Assembly (NCBI GenBank): GCA_041658405.1
Contig: JBBAAG010000001.1
Coordinates: 86,522 to 150,521 of the forward strand
Reading direction: 5' to 3'
Source of the DNA: Elusimicrobiota bacterium
GTDB lineage: Bacteria; Elusimicrobiota; UBA5214; JBBAAG01
Length of the DNA: 64,000 nt
Part shown: positions 44,061-53,379 of the stretch, piece after piece
How positions within the stretch are numbered: the first letter of the stretch is position 1
Layout of the letters: each line of letters opens with the position of its first letter
Program-made: the position numbers and the translations under genes
The notes under the pieces: model-generated
Databases searched by the model: none
Told to the model about the DNA's origin: nothing
The model's input: only the letters and a program-made list of their open reading frames with translations

Positions 44061-44089
44061 TTTAAGTGTTGTTCAACACTTAGTATAAT
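44061..44089 (+). promoter_or_regulatory. repressor-controlled promoter of the Lol-like operon
   Basis: TATAAT at 44084-44089 with a weak TTTAAG -35 at 44061-44066 (17-base spacer). The spacer is largely filled by a palindrome AAGTGTTG-TT-CAACACTT at 44064-44081, ideally placed for a dimeric repressor to block RNA polymerase. No regulator gene is adjacent. Confidence 0.6.
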
Positions 44090-44130
44090 GTAACCATAGA
44101 TAATTTTAAATTAGGAGATAAGAATAAACA

Positions 44131-44808
44131 ATGAACATTATTGAAATGAAGGGTGTTACAAAAGACTACCCGCTTGGCAAAACCACGGTTAACGCGTTAC
44201 GCGGGGTGGACTTCAGTGTGGAAGAAGGCGACCTGTTGTCCGTCGTCGGGCCGTCAGGCAGCGGGAAAACTACCTTGCTTAACATCATCGGGTGTATCGA
44301 TACCGCGACAGCGGGCACCGTAAAAATTGGGGATAAAGAAATCACAAAAATGCCTGACACGCAGCTCACTGACCTGCGGTTGTACAAAATCGGGTTTATC
44401 TTCCAAACGTTTAACCTTATTCCCGTGCTTGACGTACTGGAAAACGTCGAGTTTCCGTTGTTACTAATGAAAAACAAGTCCCGCGCGGAAGTACAGAAAC
44501 GCGCGGAACAGCTTATCGAAGAAGTCGGGTTGAAAGAGTTTATCAAACACCGCCCCGCGGAACTTTCCGGCGGGCAACGGCAACGGGTTGCGATCGCGCG
44601 CGCGTTGGTTACCAATCCGGACATTGTCTTAGCCGACGAACCCACTGCGAACCTGGACTCCCAAACCGGTGCTAATATTCTCGAGCTGATGAAAGAAATG
44701 AACAAAAAAGAAAAAACGACGTTTATATTTTCCACTCACGACGCGAATGTTTTGCAGTACGCAAAGCATATTGTTAAAATCAAAGACGGGTTGATACAAG
44801 TTGAATAA
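44131..44808 (+). CDS. ABC transporter ATP-binding protein (LolD/MacB type)
   Basis: 225 residues. Walker A GPSGSGKTT (about 37-45), a Q-loop in IFQTFNLIP, signature LSGGQRQRV, Walker B IVLADEPTANLD and H-loop STHDANV. The LADEPTANLD form is specific to the LolD/MacB/FtsE group, which powers mechanotransmission across the periplasm rather than classic transport. Two FtsX-type permeases follow. A GGAG lies upstream of the ATG. Confidence 0.93.
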   Translation: MNIIEMKGVTKDYPLGKTTVNALRGVDFSVEEGDLLSVVGPSGSGKTTLLNIIGCIDTATAGTVKIGDKEITKMPDTQLTDLRLYKIGFIFQTFNLIPVLDVLENVEFPLLLMKNKSRAEVQKRAEQLIEEVGLKEFIKHRPAELSGGQRQRVAIARALVTNPDIVLADEPTANLDSQTGANILELMKEMNKKEKTTFIFSTHDANVLQYAKHIVKIKDGLIQVE

Positions 44809-44826
44809 TTATAAGGCAATACCTAA

Positions 44827-46371
44827 ATGAACCTAATACTAAAAATAGCGTGGCGCAATATCCTCCGGCATAAAGGAAAAAGTTTTGTTATCGGCATCAT
44901 CCTTTTTCTTGGCGCGTTACTGATGACCGTTGGCAACGGTATTATATCCGGTATGGATAAAGGTATGGCGCAAAATATTGTCAACAGTTTTACTGGCGAC
45001 GTTGTTATAATCTCCGATAAACAGCGCGAGGATAGTGTATTGTTCACGCAAATGGGCCGCGCTATTGAACCCATCAACAATTTTGTTGATATCAAAAAAG
45101 CATTGGTACAAGAAAAGTGTGTATCAACCTTCCTTCCCGCGGGACGAAACATGGCAATGGTGCTTAACGACGCTGGCGGGGATCCGGGATACGCGTTTGT
45201 TCTGGGTGTAGAGTATGATAAGTATCAAAAAATGTTTCCCAACAGCGTTGTCGTACTTGAAGGAGAAGAGCTCGGTGCAAATACCCGCGGGGTGTTGCTC
45301 CCGACAGAAGCGCGGAAGTACCTCTACGACTTTTCAAATTTATGGTTTATCCCGAAAAACACGGTGTTCAACGAAAAATCGTTCCGCGATCTTGTGAAAG
45401 ACACGAAGACTGATATCAAAGACGTTAGTGTCCGTGATAATATTATTTTCATGGGGTTCAGCGACAGAAATACGTCAATGGATATCCGTGTTGACGTAAA
45501 AGGCGTTATGAAATACCGCGCGTTAAACGCGATATTTGGAATGTTTAATATTCTGGATATTGAATCCTACCGCGAATGCCAGGGATACTTTTCCGCAGCG
45601 GATAAAGCGGTGGAAGTGTCAAAAGAAAAGAAGCAGTTGTTGAGTATGGATAATACTAACCTCGACAACCTGTTTTCCGACGATTCGTTGATTGTGATAA
45701 ACACAGGAAATGTTGATATCGCCGCTGCGAAAAAGGATGCCACAAAAAAAGAAGCCGTGAGTACTATGCCAGCCGACCTCGAAACCGGATCGTACAACCT
45801 TGTTTTCGTGAAACTTCAACCCGGCACTGCGTTGAATACCGGGCTCGATAAAATTAATAAGTTGTTGAAGTCCAATAACCTCAATGCACGGGCTGTTTCA
45901 TGGAAAAAAGCGGCCGGCGTTATCGGCAGTATGGCTGCGTTGATTAAAGGATCGTTATTCGTTTTTGTATCATTCCTGTTTTTTGTTGCAATAATCATTA
46001 TTGTTAATACTTTGAGTATGGCAGCGTTGGAACGCACACAGGAAATTGGTATGATGCGAGCGGTTGGAGCGAAGAAAAGTTTTATCTCCCAAATGTTTAT
46101 CGGCGAGACCGCAATACTTTCGTTCGTCTTCGGCGGTGCAGGAATACTGGCAGGAATTATTATCGTAAACCTTATCCCGTTGTTCAACATCACATCAGCC
46201 AACGAAATGGCACAATTATTGTTCGGCGGGGATAAGTTCCACCCAATCCTTTCATTTATCGATATTGTATTAACAATAATACAACTCGGCTTCGTAACAT
46301 TTCTCGCGGTACTTTACCCCTTGAGGGTAGCACGCGGGATCACGCCGTTGGATGCGATTAGCAGGGACTAA
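44827..46371 (+). CDS. FtsX-type ABC permease (LolC/E or MacB-like), first
   Basis: 514 residues. One N-terminal membrane helix (about 18-40), a long periplasmic MacB-PCD-like domain (about 45-370) and three C-terminal helices of the FtsX domain with ALERTQEIGMMRAVGAKKSFI. Forms a heterodimer with the next permease. Codons here lean strongly to GCG and CGC compared with some neighbours. Confidence 0.9.
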   Translation: MNLILKIAWRNILRHKGKSFVIGIILFLGALLMTVGNGIISGMDKGMAQNIVNSFTGDVVIISDKQREDSVLFTQMGRAIEPINNFVDIKKALVQEKCVSTFLPAGRNMAMVLNDAGGDPGYAFVLGVEYDKYQKMFPNSVVVLEGEELGANTRGVLLPTEARKYLYDFSNLWFIPKNTVFNEKSFRDLVKDTKTDIKDVSVRDNIIFMGFSDRNTSMDIRVDVKGVMKYRALNAIFGMFNILDIESYRECQGYFSAADKAVEVSKEKKQLLSMDNTNLDNLFSDDSLIVINTGNVDIAAAKKDATKKEAVSTMPADLETGSYNLVFVKLQPGTALNTGLDKINKLLKSNNLNARAVSWKKAAGVIGSMAALIKGSLFVFVSFLFFVAIIIIVNTLSMAALERTQEIGMMRAVGAKKSFISQMFIGETAILSFVFGGAGILAGIIIVNLIPLFNITSANEMAQLLFGGDKFHPILSFIDIVLTIIQLGFVTFLAVLYPLRVARGITPLDAISRD

Positions 46372-46394
46372 GAAATAAAAAAGGATTATTACAG

Positions 46395-48152
46395 ATGAAT
46401 ATTATTATTGAAATAAGTTTGCGTAACCTACTCCGGCAGAAACGGCGTAATCTGTTACTCGGACTTGCAATTGCGTTCGGGATGATGATTTTGGTAATTG
46501 CCAACTCGTTCTCCCGGGGTATTACCGACAATTTGTTGAACAAAATCATTGTTATGACCTCGGGACATATAACTCTCGGGTTTCAGGAACGCGGGCGCGC
46601 GCAGTGCCAGATATTCCGTGACCGCGAACGTGTGCTCGAGATTATTAACCACACAATCCCGGATTACGACACTCTCAGCGAAAGCCTGGGCACGTTTGCG
46701 CGTGCGATCGGCAACGGGAAGTCGGATAACATTATTGTTGTCGGGATTGATACAAAACAGAAGATGGACACAAAAAAACGCAAGGTACTTGATGAATCGT
46801 ACAAAATTGTTGCCGGCGAATTTGACCGTATCGACGATGAAACTGTTGAGAACCCGATTGTTATTTCCGACGAAAAAGCGAAGTATTTAAACGTTACCCT
46901 AAACGATACTATACGCATACGATACCCCAATGTTTTTAACCAGCCGCAGGCCGCGAGGTTAACCGTTGTCGGGATTATCCATAACGACAATGTGTTTATG
47001 TCCAGCGCGATGTTGATGAACTTACAAAAACTTAAAGCGCTTATGGGCTACAAAACTTGGGAAACCGGGGATATCAACATCGTTGTAAAGGAACCCAGAA
47101 AAACCGCGATTTTGTACGCGAATAAACTGCATGAAGCATTAAAACCCGGGCTCGCAGTTATACACGGTATTGGGCGTTCCGAAGGTGTTACAATGCTTGG
47201 TTTCCGCACGAGCAGCGATACCGTAAAAATGTTGAGTGATAAAGTACCTCTTATCCGCGGGGATAAAGAATCCGCGTGGGGAAAAGACGAGGTGGTGGTT
47301 ACGAGTGCGGCAGCAAAAAAGTTTTCTACCAATTCCGGCGGGACAATAGAGTTTACGTACCAGCCGAAGTTCGGGGATAAGCCAGTGGCGGTAAAGTGTA
47401 AAGTAACCGCTGTTGCTGACGACAAAACCTTTGATGGTAAGCCGGTTATCCTTGTTAATGATAAAGAGTTTTACAGCGCGTATTACGACAACCTGCCATC
47501 CACTATGGTACCAACAGGAACCACAGCGTATTATCCCGCGACAACGAACCCGATTTACCCGGCATTAGCAACTGAATGGATTATGCTTGACCGGTCAAAA
47601 ACAACTCAGGAAATGCAGTTGAAGATGAAAGATGTTATAAAGAAAAAGTGGAAAGCTACGTTAATCGATGTCCGTACAATGTACGAAAGCGCAAGCGCGG
47701 TGTTGCAACTTGAAGCTGTCCTGAACATCATAACCCTATCCGCCGTGATGGTACTGTTTTTTATTATCCTCATCGGTGTCATTAACACGTTGAGGATGAC
47801 TATCCGCGAACGTACCCGCGAGATTGGTACTATTCGTGCAATAGGGATGCGGAAAAAAGATGTGAGAAACACGTTTATCCTGGAAACCTTTTTCCTTTCG
47901 CTATTTTCGTGTATTACCGGCATTATCGCAGGGTTTATTGCGATGTGGCTATTGTCGTTGTTAACGTTTAGTATAAAAGACAATCCTATGATGATGCTGT
48001 TGATAAACGGGCATTTGTACTTCAAGCCCCACGTTGGCGGGATTTTGTCGAACACGGTATTGATACTGATAATTTCTGTGGCAACCGCGTACTTCCCGGC
48101 GAAACGCGCAGCGAACCTCGTGCCGTCAGACGCGTTGCGGCATTACGAATAA
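46395..48152 (+). CDS. FtsX-type ABC permease, second
   Basis: 585 residues with the same layout as the preceding permease: helix 1 (about 15-38), a larger periplasmic domain, and a C-terminal FtsX domain with IRERTREIGTIRAIGMRKKDV between helices. The proteins differ in periplasmic domain size, as LolC and LolE do. Ends ALRHYE, typical of the family. Confidence 0.9.
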   Translation: MNIIIEISLRNLLRQKRRNLLLGLAIAFGMMILVIANSFSRGITDNLLNKIIVMTSGHITLGFQERGRAQCQIFRDRERVLEIINHTIPDYDTLSESLGTFARAIGNGKSDNIIVVGIDTKQKMDTKKRKVLDESYKIVAGEFDRIDDETVENPIVISDEKAKYLNVTLNDTIRIRYPNVFNQPQAARLTVVGIIHNDNVFMSSAMLMNLQKLKALMGYKTWETGDINIVVKEPRKTAILYANKLHEALKPGLAVIHGIGRSEGVTMLGFRTSSDTVKMLSDKVPLIRGDKESAWGKDEVVVTSAAAKKFSTNSGGTIEFTYQPKFGDKPVAVKCKVTAVADDKTFDGKPVILVNDKEFYSAYYDNLPSTMVPTGTTAYYPATTNPIYPALATEWIMLDRSKTTQEMQLKMKDVIKKKWKATLIDVRTMYESASAVLQLEAVLNIITLSAVMVLFFIILIGVINTLRMTIRERTREIGTIRAIGMRKKDVRNTFILETFFLSLFSCITGIIAGFIAMWLLSLLTFSIKDNPMMMLLINGHLYFKPHVGGILSNTVLILIISVATAYFPAKRAANLVPSDALRHYE

Positions 48153-48192
48153 ATTGGTGTTATAAATCAAAACTGGAGGATATAAAATCTTT

Positions 48193-48978
48193 ATGTATCG
48201 AAAATTTTCCTATGTGTTATTACTAATCCTGGCATTGACCGCTTTTCTCGCGCCGGCGTACTCCGCTGACCTACCAAAAATCGGGGTGATTCTTAAGAGT
48301 ATAGAATCGTCAATGGAAATTCGTTCCGACGCGAAAGGGAAAGTCGCGATGACCCAGCAGAAGGTTGAGGAAGGCGTGAAAACAATGGAGCTTATATACT
48401 ACCGCCGGGATAAGGATAACGCATTTCTTATGATAATCACTGCGCCGGAATCAGATAAAGGGAACGGGTACCTCCGGGTAGACGAAAATTTTTGGATGTA
48501 CCGCAGGAACACACGGACGTTCCAGCATATCAACCGTGACGAAAGTATCGGCGGGTCCGACGCGCGGGGTGACGATTTTGAAAACCGTAAACTCAGCGAG
48601 TTATACGCTCCGGCAACTGCTGAAAAAGGTGGGAGAGAAATTATTTCTGAAGAAACATTGGGAAGTATACCTGTGTATAAGTTTGAGCTTAAAGCTATAG
48701 CAAATGATGTGGACTACCCGCGGAAAATATATTGGGTACGCCGCGACAATTATTTGCCGTTAAAGGAAGAGTCGTACTCGTCCTCAAACATGTTGATGCA
48801 GACCGCGTACTACCTTAAATACACAACGTTGGAAGGAAAGTTTGTACCCGTAAAACAAATGTTTATCGACGAGTTCGAAAAAGGCAACAAAACTGTGGTG
48901 GAACTCTCCGGATTGTCTACGGAAAAGCTTAACGACGAGATATTTACAAAAGCATACCTCGAGAATTTGAGTAAGTAA
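48193..48978 (+). CDS. LolA-like outer-membrane lipoprotein-sorting protein (PF17131 type)
   Basis: 261 residues with a signal peptide ending YSA (about 25). The open-barrel family features are visible: MTQQKVEEGVKTMELIYYRRDKD, YLRVDENFWMYRRNTRTFQHI, then PVYKFELKA and YPRKIYWVRRDNYLPLKEE. Members bind lipid or lipoprotein in the periplasm and are usually encoded with FtsX or MMPL exporters. Its stop is immediately followed by the ATG of the barrel gene. Confidence 0.88.
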   Translation: MYRKFSYVLLLILALTAFLAPAYSADLPKIGVILKSIESSMEIRSDAKGKVAMTQQKVEEGVKTMELIYYRRDKDNAFLMIITAPESDKGNGYLRVDENFWMYRRNTRTFQHINRDESIGGSDARGDDFENRKLSELYAPATAEKGGREIISEETLGSIPVYKFELKAIANDVDYPRKIYWVRRDNYLPLKEESYSSSNMLMQTAYYLKYTTLEGKFVPVKQMFIDEFEKGNKTVVELSGLSTEKLNDEIFTKAYLENLSK

Positions 48979-50346
48979 ATGAATAAGAATATTGTCCCCG
49001 CGCTGTGTTTATTGTTAACGACGCTGATATCCGTCCCGGCTGTTGTACCTGTTTATGCAAAGGACGCGCAGGCGTCCCCCGCGATCAACGAAAATGAGTT
49101 GTTTGGCGCTACTGACACCACGATGGTTGACGCGAAAGAAGTAGTGAACAACGCTTCAATTATAGAAGAAAATACGGAAAAAAAGAAAACAAGTATTTCC
49201 GGAGAACTAACAACCGTAGCGGATTTTACTGCGAGCCGTGACTATATAGAAGACGGTAATGATACTCAAAACAGGTACTTCACTTACATCGCAGGCAACC
49301 TTATGCTTGACGCGCGGTTGAAACAGGGCGTCAAAGGGTTTGCGAATCTCGAAACCCAGTACTACTCGCAAACCGGGACAACGCTTGTTAATATCCGCGA
49401 ACTATTCCTCGATTTTAACGCGTACCACCGCGTGTACTTCCGCGCGGGGAAACAAGTACTCCAATGGGGACGGTGTTACCTCTGGAACCCAACGGATCTT
49501 ATCAACGTAGAAAAGAAGCCGTTTATCCAAAAAGTTGGCTACCGCGAAGGAGCGTATGGTTTGAAATACCACGTGCCGTTTGGTACTACCGCCAATATTT
49601 ACGGTTTTCTTGATTCTGGCAATGCAGCGGATATAAACTCTACCGCGGTAGCAGTGAAGGTTGACGTGTTGGTAGGAAAAACTGAAATGGCGCTAGCGGG
49701 TTGGACGAAAAAAGGGTTTATCCCGGTGTACGGTTATGATTTTTCCACCCGCGTGTTTGGACTTGATATTCTCGGTGAAGCCGCGTTTTCCTACGGCGAC
49801 AACCGTGAACGTATGATTATCGAGAACGGGATGTTGTCAAAAGCGAAGAAAAAAGATGAGTGGGTAACAAAAGCATCTGTCGGATTCGGCCGCGCGTTTG
49901 ACTGCCTCAACGTACCCGACCGTATAAATGTTATCACCGAGTTTTATTACGACCAAAACGGGTATAATGATAATGTTTTGTCCGATCCAAAATCTTATTC
50001 GCTCGCTAACATACCGGGAAATCTAAGTCTCTACTGGCCGGTAGACACAAAAAAAAATTATATAAAAGCAAACGACCTGTATGAATCCAACTATTTTTCT
50101 CAACGCTATGCCGCGTTGTTCGTGAGTGTATCAAAATTCATTATTTCCGACATGTCGTTGTCCACCAACATTATCTCCAACCTCATTGACGGGTCCGGGA
50201 TGGTATCCACCGGCCTGTCTTACCGTAATATGAACGACTTTATCTGGGGGCTGACGCTTATCGGCTACTACGGCGGAGCAGATGCGGAGTATACCTTTAA
50301 CAATTCCGCTATTGGCGTCCGTATGAACTTCGGGATCACGTTTTGA
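48979..50346 (+). CDS. outer-membrane beta-barrel protein of the Lol-like operon
   Basis: 455 residues with a signal peptide ending VYA (about 27). After an Asp/Glu-rich N-terminus the protein is a run of amphipathic strands ending in Phe (GITF). It includes RAGKQVLQWGRCYLWNPTDL, a motif I associate with DUF1302-like barrels partnered with LolA-like proteins. It is the natural outer-membrane endpoint of the transporter. Confidence 0.78.
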   Translation: MNKNIVPALCLLLTTLISVPAVVPVYAKDAQASPAINENELFGATDTTMVDAKEVVNNASIIEENTEKKKTSISGELTTVADFTASRDYIEDGNDTQNRYFTYIAGNLMLDARLKQGVKGFANLETQYYSQTGTTLVNIRELFLDFNAYHRVYFRAGKQVLQWGRCYLWNPTDLINVEKKPFIQKVGYREGAYGLKYHVPFGTTANIYGFLDSGNAADINSTAVAVKVDVLVGKTEMALAGWTKKGFIPVYGYDFSTRVFGLDILGEAAFSYGDNRERMIIENGMLSKAKKKDEWVTKASVGFGRAFDCLNVPDRINVITEFYYDQNGYNDNVLSDPKSYSLANIPGNLSLYWPVDTKKNYIKANDLYESNYFSQRYAALFVSVSKFIISDMSLSTNIISNLIDGSGMVSTGLSYRNMNDFIWGLTLIGYYGGADAEYTFNNSAIGVRMNFGITF

Positions 50347-50402
50347 TGAGGGGACGGGGTTGAGTTAGTTCACTTCCCTTCACCTCCACTTGTTTGTAAA
50401 AC

Positions 50403-50450
50403 GGACAAATTGTAAATCGTATTGACAATTTGTCCATATTGTTCTACAAT
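50403..50450 (+). promoter_or_regulatory. consensus promoter with inverted-repeat operator, apparently leaderless
   Basis: TTGACA (50422-50427), exactly 17 bases, TACAAT (50445-50450). Arms GGACAAATTGT (50403-50413) and ACAATTTGTCC (50425-50435) form a perfect 11-bp inverted repeat with an 11-base gap, half-sites 22 bp apart (two helical turns), covering the -35. Expected transcription start is 50457-50458, on or next to the ATG at 50458. Confidence 0.7.
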
Positions 50451-50457
50451 GACAACC

Positions 50458-51630
50458 ATGATAAAACGAACTATGGCGGTTAAACTTAAATATCTATCCA
50501 CAAAATTCCCGGTAATTACCGTTACCGGCCCGCGTCAGTCCGGAAAGACGACATTAGTAAAGAAAGTATTTCCCAAACATGACTATGTGTCATTAGAAGA
50601 TTATGACAACCGCGACTTTGCGGCCCAAGACCCGCGCGGGTTCTTAAAAACCTATGGCACCGGCGTAATAATTGACGAAATACAGCGAGTGCCGCGCTTG
50701 TTTTCATATATCCAAACTGTTGTTGATACAAAAAATAAGCCTGGTATGTTCATTCTCACCGGGTCGCAAAACTTTCTTCTGACAGAAAATGTGTCACAAA
50801 CACTTGCCGGGCGCGTGGCGATACTTAAACTGTTGCCACTCAGTATTAATGAATTAAGTGACGCCAAGTACACGTTGGCCAATCCGGAAAAATATGTTTT
50901 TAAAGGGTTCTATCCCAGGATTTATGATAAAAACATTTCACCGAGAGACTGGTACCCTAATTATATTCATACCTACCTTGAACGCGATATCAGGTTAATA
51001 AAAAATATCAGTAATCTTTCTACATTCCAAAATTTTATACGCTTATGCGCAGGCAGGACCGGGCAAATACTAAACTTATCGTCCTTAGGCAACGACTGCG
51101 GGATTACGCACAATACTGCCAAGGACTGGTTATCAATACTGGAGTCAAGTTATTTAGTATTCCTATTAAAACCGTACCACAACAATTTTAATAAACGTTT
51201 GGTCAAGATGCCCAAACTATATTTTTACGATACCGGGTTGGCTTGTTCATTATTGGGAATACAAACTGTGAAACAACTGGAAACACATTATTTTCGTGGC
51301 AGTTTATTTGAATCGTTTGTTATCTCAGAAATAATGAAAAACAGGCTGAATCTCGGGTTAGAACCTAATTGTTATTATTGGCGAGATAAAGTTGGGAACG
51401 AGATTGATTGTATTATTGAACACCCACAATCGTTGGTGCAAGTAGAAATAAAAGCGGGCAAAACAATTGCCAGTGATTTTTTAAAAGGTTTAAAATACTG
51501 GCAAAAAATTGCGGGAGACAAAAACACGAATCCATATTTAATATATTCCGGTGAAAAGGCAATAACGCGTGAATCTGTAAAGATATTAAGTTGGAAAGAA
51601 GTTAAACTATTAACACACCCCCTCTCATAA
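50458..51630 (+). CDS. AAA ATPase with DUF4143 C-terminal domain
   Basis: 390 residues from the ATG at 50458, where the family's usual MIKR start lies; an ATG at 50422 would fall within the promoter. AAA_14 domain: Walker A GPRQSGKTTL (about residues 22-31), Walker B VIIDEIQRVP, sensor FILTGSQNF. The DUF4143 C-terminus has a PD-(D/E)XK-like core GNEIDCII .. VEIKAGK. Such ATPases are abundant, mobile and of unknown function, with toxin-antitoxin-like or nucleic-acid roles proposed. The stop codon lies inside repeat unit A. Confidence 0.88.
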   Translation: MIKRTMAVKLKYLSTKFPVITVTGPRQSGKTTLVKKVFPKHDYVSLEDYDNRDFAAQDPRGFLKTYGTGVIIDEIQRVPRLFSYIQTVVDTKNKPGMFILTGSQNFLLTENVSQTLAGRVAILKLLPLSINELSDAKYTLANPEKYVFKGFYPRIYDKNISPRDWYPNYIHTYLERDIRLIKNISNLSTFQNFIRLCAGRTGQILNLSSLGNDCGITHNTAKDWLSILESSYLVFLLKPYHNNFNKRLVKMPKLYFYDTGLACSLLGIQTVKQLETHYFRGSLFESFVISEIMKNRLNLGLEPNCYYWRDKVGNEIDCIIEHPQSLVQVEIKAGKTIASDFLKGLKYWQKIAGDKNTNPYLIYSGEKAITRESVKILSWKEVKLLTHPLS

Positions 51631-51722
51631 ACCAGGTTCTGATGGCATCTAATCCCTTCCAAGTTTTGTTCCGACGTTACCAATTTCTGTTTTTGACTTC
51701 CCACTAACTTTTAGTAGAATAT
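51627..51722 (+). repeat. intergenic repeat unit A with built-in promoter
   Basis: A 96-base unit shared with 53380-53475. It opens with ATAAACCAGG..TGGCATCTAA (51627-51652), has a diverged middle, and ends with a promoter TTGACT (51693-51698), 16-base spacer, TAGAAT (51715-51720) that drives the ORF6N gene. Distance from unit start to -35 is 66 bases in both copies. Confidence 0.7.
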
Positions 51723-51763
51723 CTGTAATTTGATATTCGTGAATCTACGAAAGGTGGGGTGGG

Positions 51764-52650
51764 ATGATGAATGCGAATAATGTGGTTAGAATTGAAAATG
51801 TTCAGAACAGGATATTTACTCTCCGCGGTGTTCAAGTGATGCTGGATAAAGATCTGGCACTTTTTTATGGTGTAAAACCTATAAGGTTAAGAGAGCAGGT
51901 AAAAAGAAATATTAAACGTTTCCCCTATGATTTTATGTTTCAACTTACAAAAGAAGAAGTTGAAATTATGGTATCGCAAAATGCGATACCTTCAAAACAG
52001 CATCTGGGAGGTTCGCTACCGTTTGTTTTTACTGAGCAAGGAGTTTCTGCTGTTTCTACAGTAATTACTAGTGAACGTGCTATTGAAGTAAGTATAAAGA
52101 TTATACGCGCTTTTGTTCAAATGCGCAGGTTTACCGCGTTGAACACGCAGGTATTCCAAAGACTTGATAGTCTTGAAACCAAACAAAGCGAAACTGACAA
52201 AAGATTGATAAAGTGTTGAACGCCATTGAAAGTAACGAGGTTAAACCAAAACAAGGAATATTTTTCGATGGCCAGGTATTTGATGCATACCGGTTTTTAT
52301 CAACCCTTTTCAGGGCTGCAAAAAAGTCTCTTATCATTATTGATAACTATATCGATGAAAGTGTCCTAACGCATCTCACAAAACGTGCGAAAAACGTGAA
52401 AGTAACCATTTTAACCAGAACAGTTTCAAGCTTATTGGCGCTTGATGTGAAAAAGTTTAATGAACAATACCCGTTTGTCGAAATCAAGATATTCAAAAAC
52501 TCGCATGACCGGTTCATAATTATCGACGAAAATACCGTTTATCACTTTGGCGCGTCGCTTAAAGACCTGGGGAAGAAATGGTTCGCATTTTCTAAAATGG
52601 ATATCACATCGATTGAGATGCTTACCAAGTTAAAACAATTAAATAATTGA
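51764..52650 (+). pseudogene. ORF6N-domain protein gene broken by a frameshift
   Basis: The first part (51764-52221 frame) encodes 151 residues of a KilA-N/ORF6N DNA-binding domain (IFTLRGVQVMLDKDLALFYGV, FTEQGVSAVSTVI) and stops at TGA. The second part, in the -1 frame from about 52213, encodes 145 residues (KQGIFFDGQVFDAYRFLSTL, SLIIIDNYID, SHDRFIIIDENTVYHFGASL), the usual C-terminal half of the same family. Restoring one A in the AAAA run near 52198-52202 would join them as ETDKKIDKVLNAIES. Either a real mutation or an assembly error. Confidence 0.8.
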
Positions 52651-52711
52651 TTTAAAAGCGCATTCTATTTGAACCCTAGGAAGACAGCTGCTTCATAAAA
52701 CAACTTATTTT

Positions 52712-52765
52712 ACAAACCAGATTATGATGGCGTCCAAGAAACTTCCTGTTGATAGTTACCTCAAA
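52712..52765 (+). repeat. shortened intergenic repeat unit B
   Basis: ACAAACCAG..TGGCGTCCAA at 52712-52737 matches the first 26 bases of units A and C. It is followed soon by TTCCTGTTGATAGTTACC, resembling the pre-promoter part of unit C but with about 28 middle bases missing and no promoter. It lies between two convergent ORF6N genes and runs into the end of the second. Confidence 0.5.
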
Positions 52766-53268
52766 AACCCTATTTGTTTCTTCGGTTTTTCCTTCTTTGG
52801 TGTTAGTAACCTGCGGATTGCATTGAACACCGATTGGAATTGCTGATCATATTTCTTTTCCATTTCATCAATTTTGTGTTGCAAGCCTTTGTGGGATACA
52901 ATAATCTCGCGTAATTTATTAAAAGTAAGAATGATCTGAATATTAACCTGAATTGCCTGTTCACTATTCAATACACTTGAAAGCATTGCGACTCCGTGTT
53001 CGGTAAATGCATAAGGCAATTTGGGTGAAAACTTAAGCATTTTAAGGTGGTCACAAGTTGTGACCACCTCAGTTTTTTCTTGCTGATTGAGTTGAAAGAT
53101 GAATGTTTCTTTTGGGAAACGCCGGATATTTCTTTTTACTGCCTGATTCAAAACTTTGGTCGAAACGTTGTAAAGTCCAGCAAGGTCATGGTCAATCATT
53201 ACCCGCTTGCTTCTGATTAATAGAATCTTGGTTTCAATACTTTCTTGCAGAATAAGAGCTTTGTCCAT
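52756..53268 (-). CDS. ORF6N-domain protein (phage antirepressor-like)
   Basis: 170 residues from the ATG at 53268, which has AGGAGG 5 bases upstream; a TTG at 53286 is rejected. The ORF6N domain (about 5-115) has LIRSKRVMIDHDLAGLYNV, NIRRFPKETFIFQLN and YAFTEHGVAMLSSVLNSEQAI. A coiled-coil-like C-terminus (HKIDEMEKKYDQQF) ends with KKQIGF, the usual family tail. These proteins are linked to prophages and mobile islands as DNA-binding regulators. A complete counterpart to the broken ORF6N gene next door, but of a different subtype. Confidence 0.85.
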   Translation of the reverse strand: MDKALILQESIETKILLIRSKRVMIDHDLAGLYNVSTKVLNQAVKRNIRRFPKETFIFQLNQQEKTEVVTTCDHLKMLKFSPKLPYAFTEHGVAMLSSVLNSEQAIQVNIQIILTFNKLREIIVSHKGLQHKIDEMEKKYDQQFQSVFNAIRRLLTPKKEKPKKQIGFLR

Positions 53269-53379
53269 AATATCCTCCTGTTTCAATTTTATGAGGTGTT
53301 ATGTACCAAAGCCTGTAAATATATTAACACTAAAAACAAAGCGATGTCAAATTTGATAAGAAGTTGTATATGCTGTCCC

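Noticed and set aside
52198..52215. Programmed -1 frameshift joining the ORF6N halves
   Set aside because: The run is GACAAAAGA, not a proper X-XXY-YYZ slippery heptamer, and no downstream pseudoknot is evident; mutation or error is simpler.
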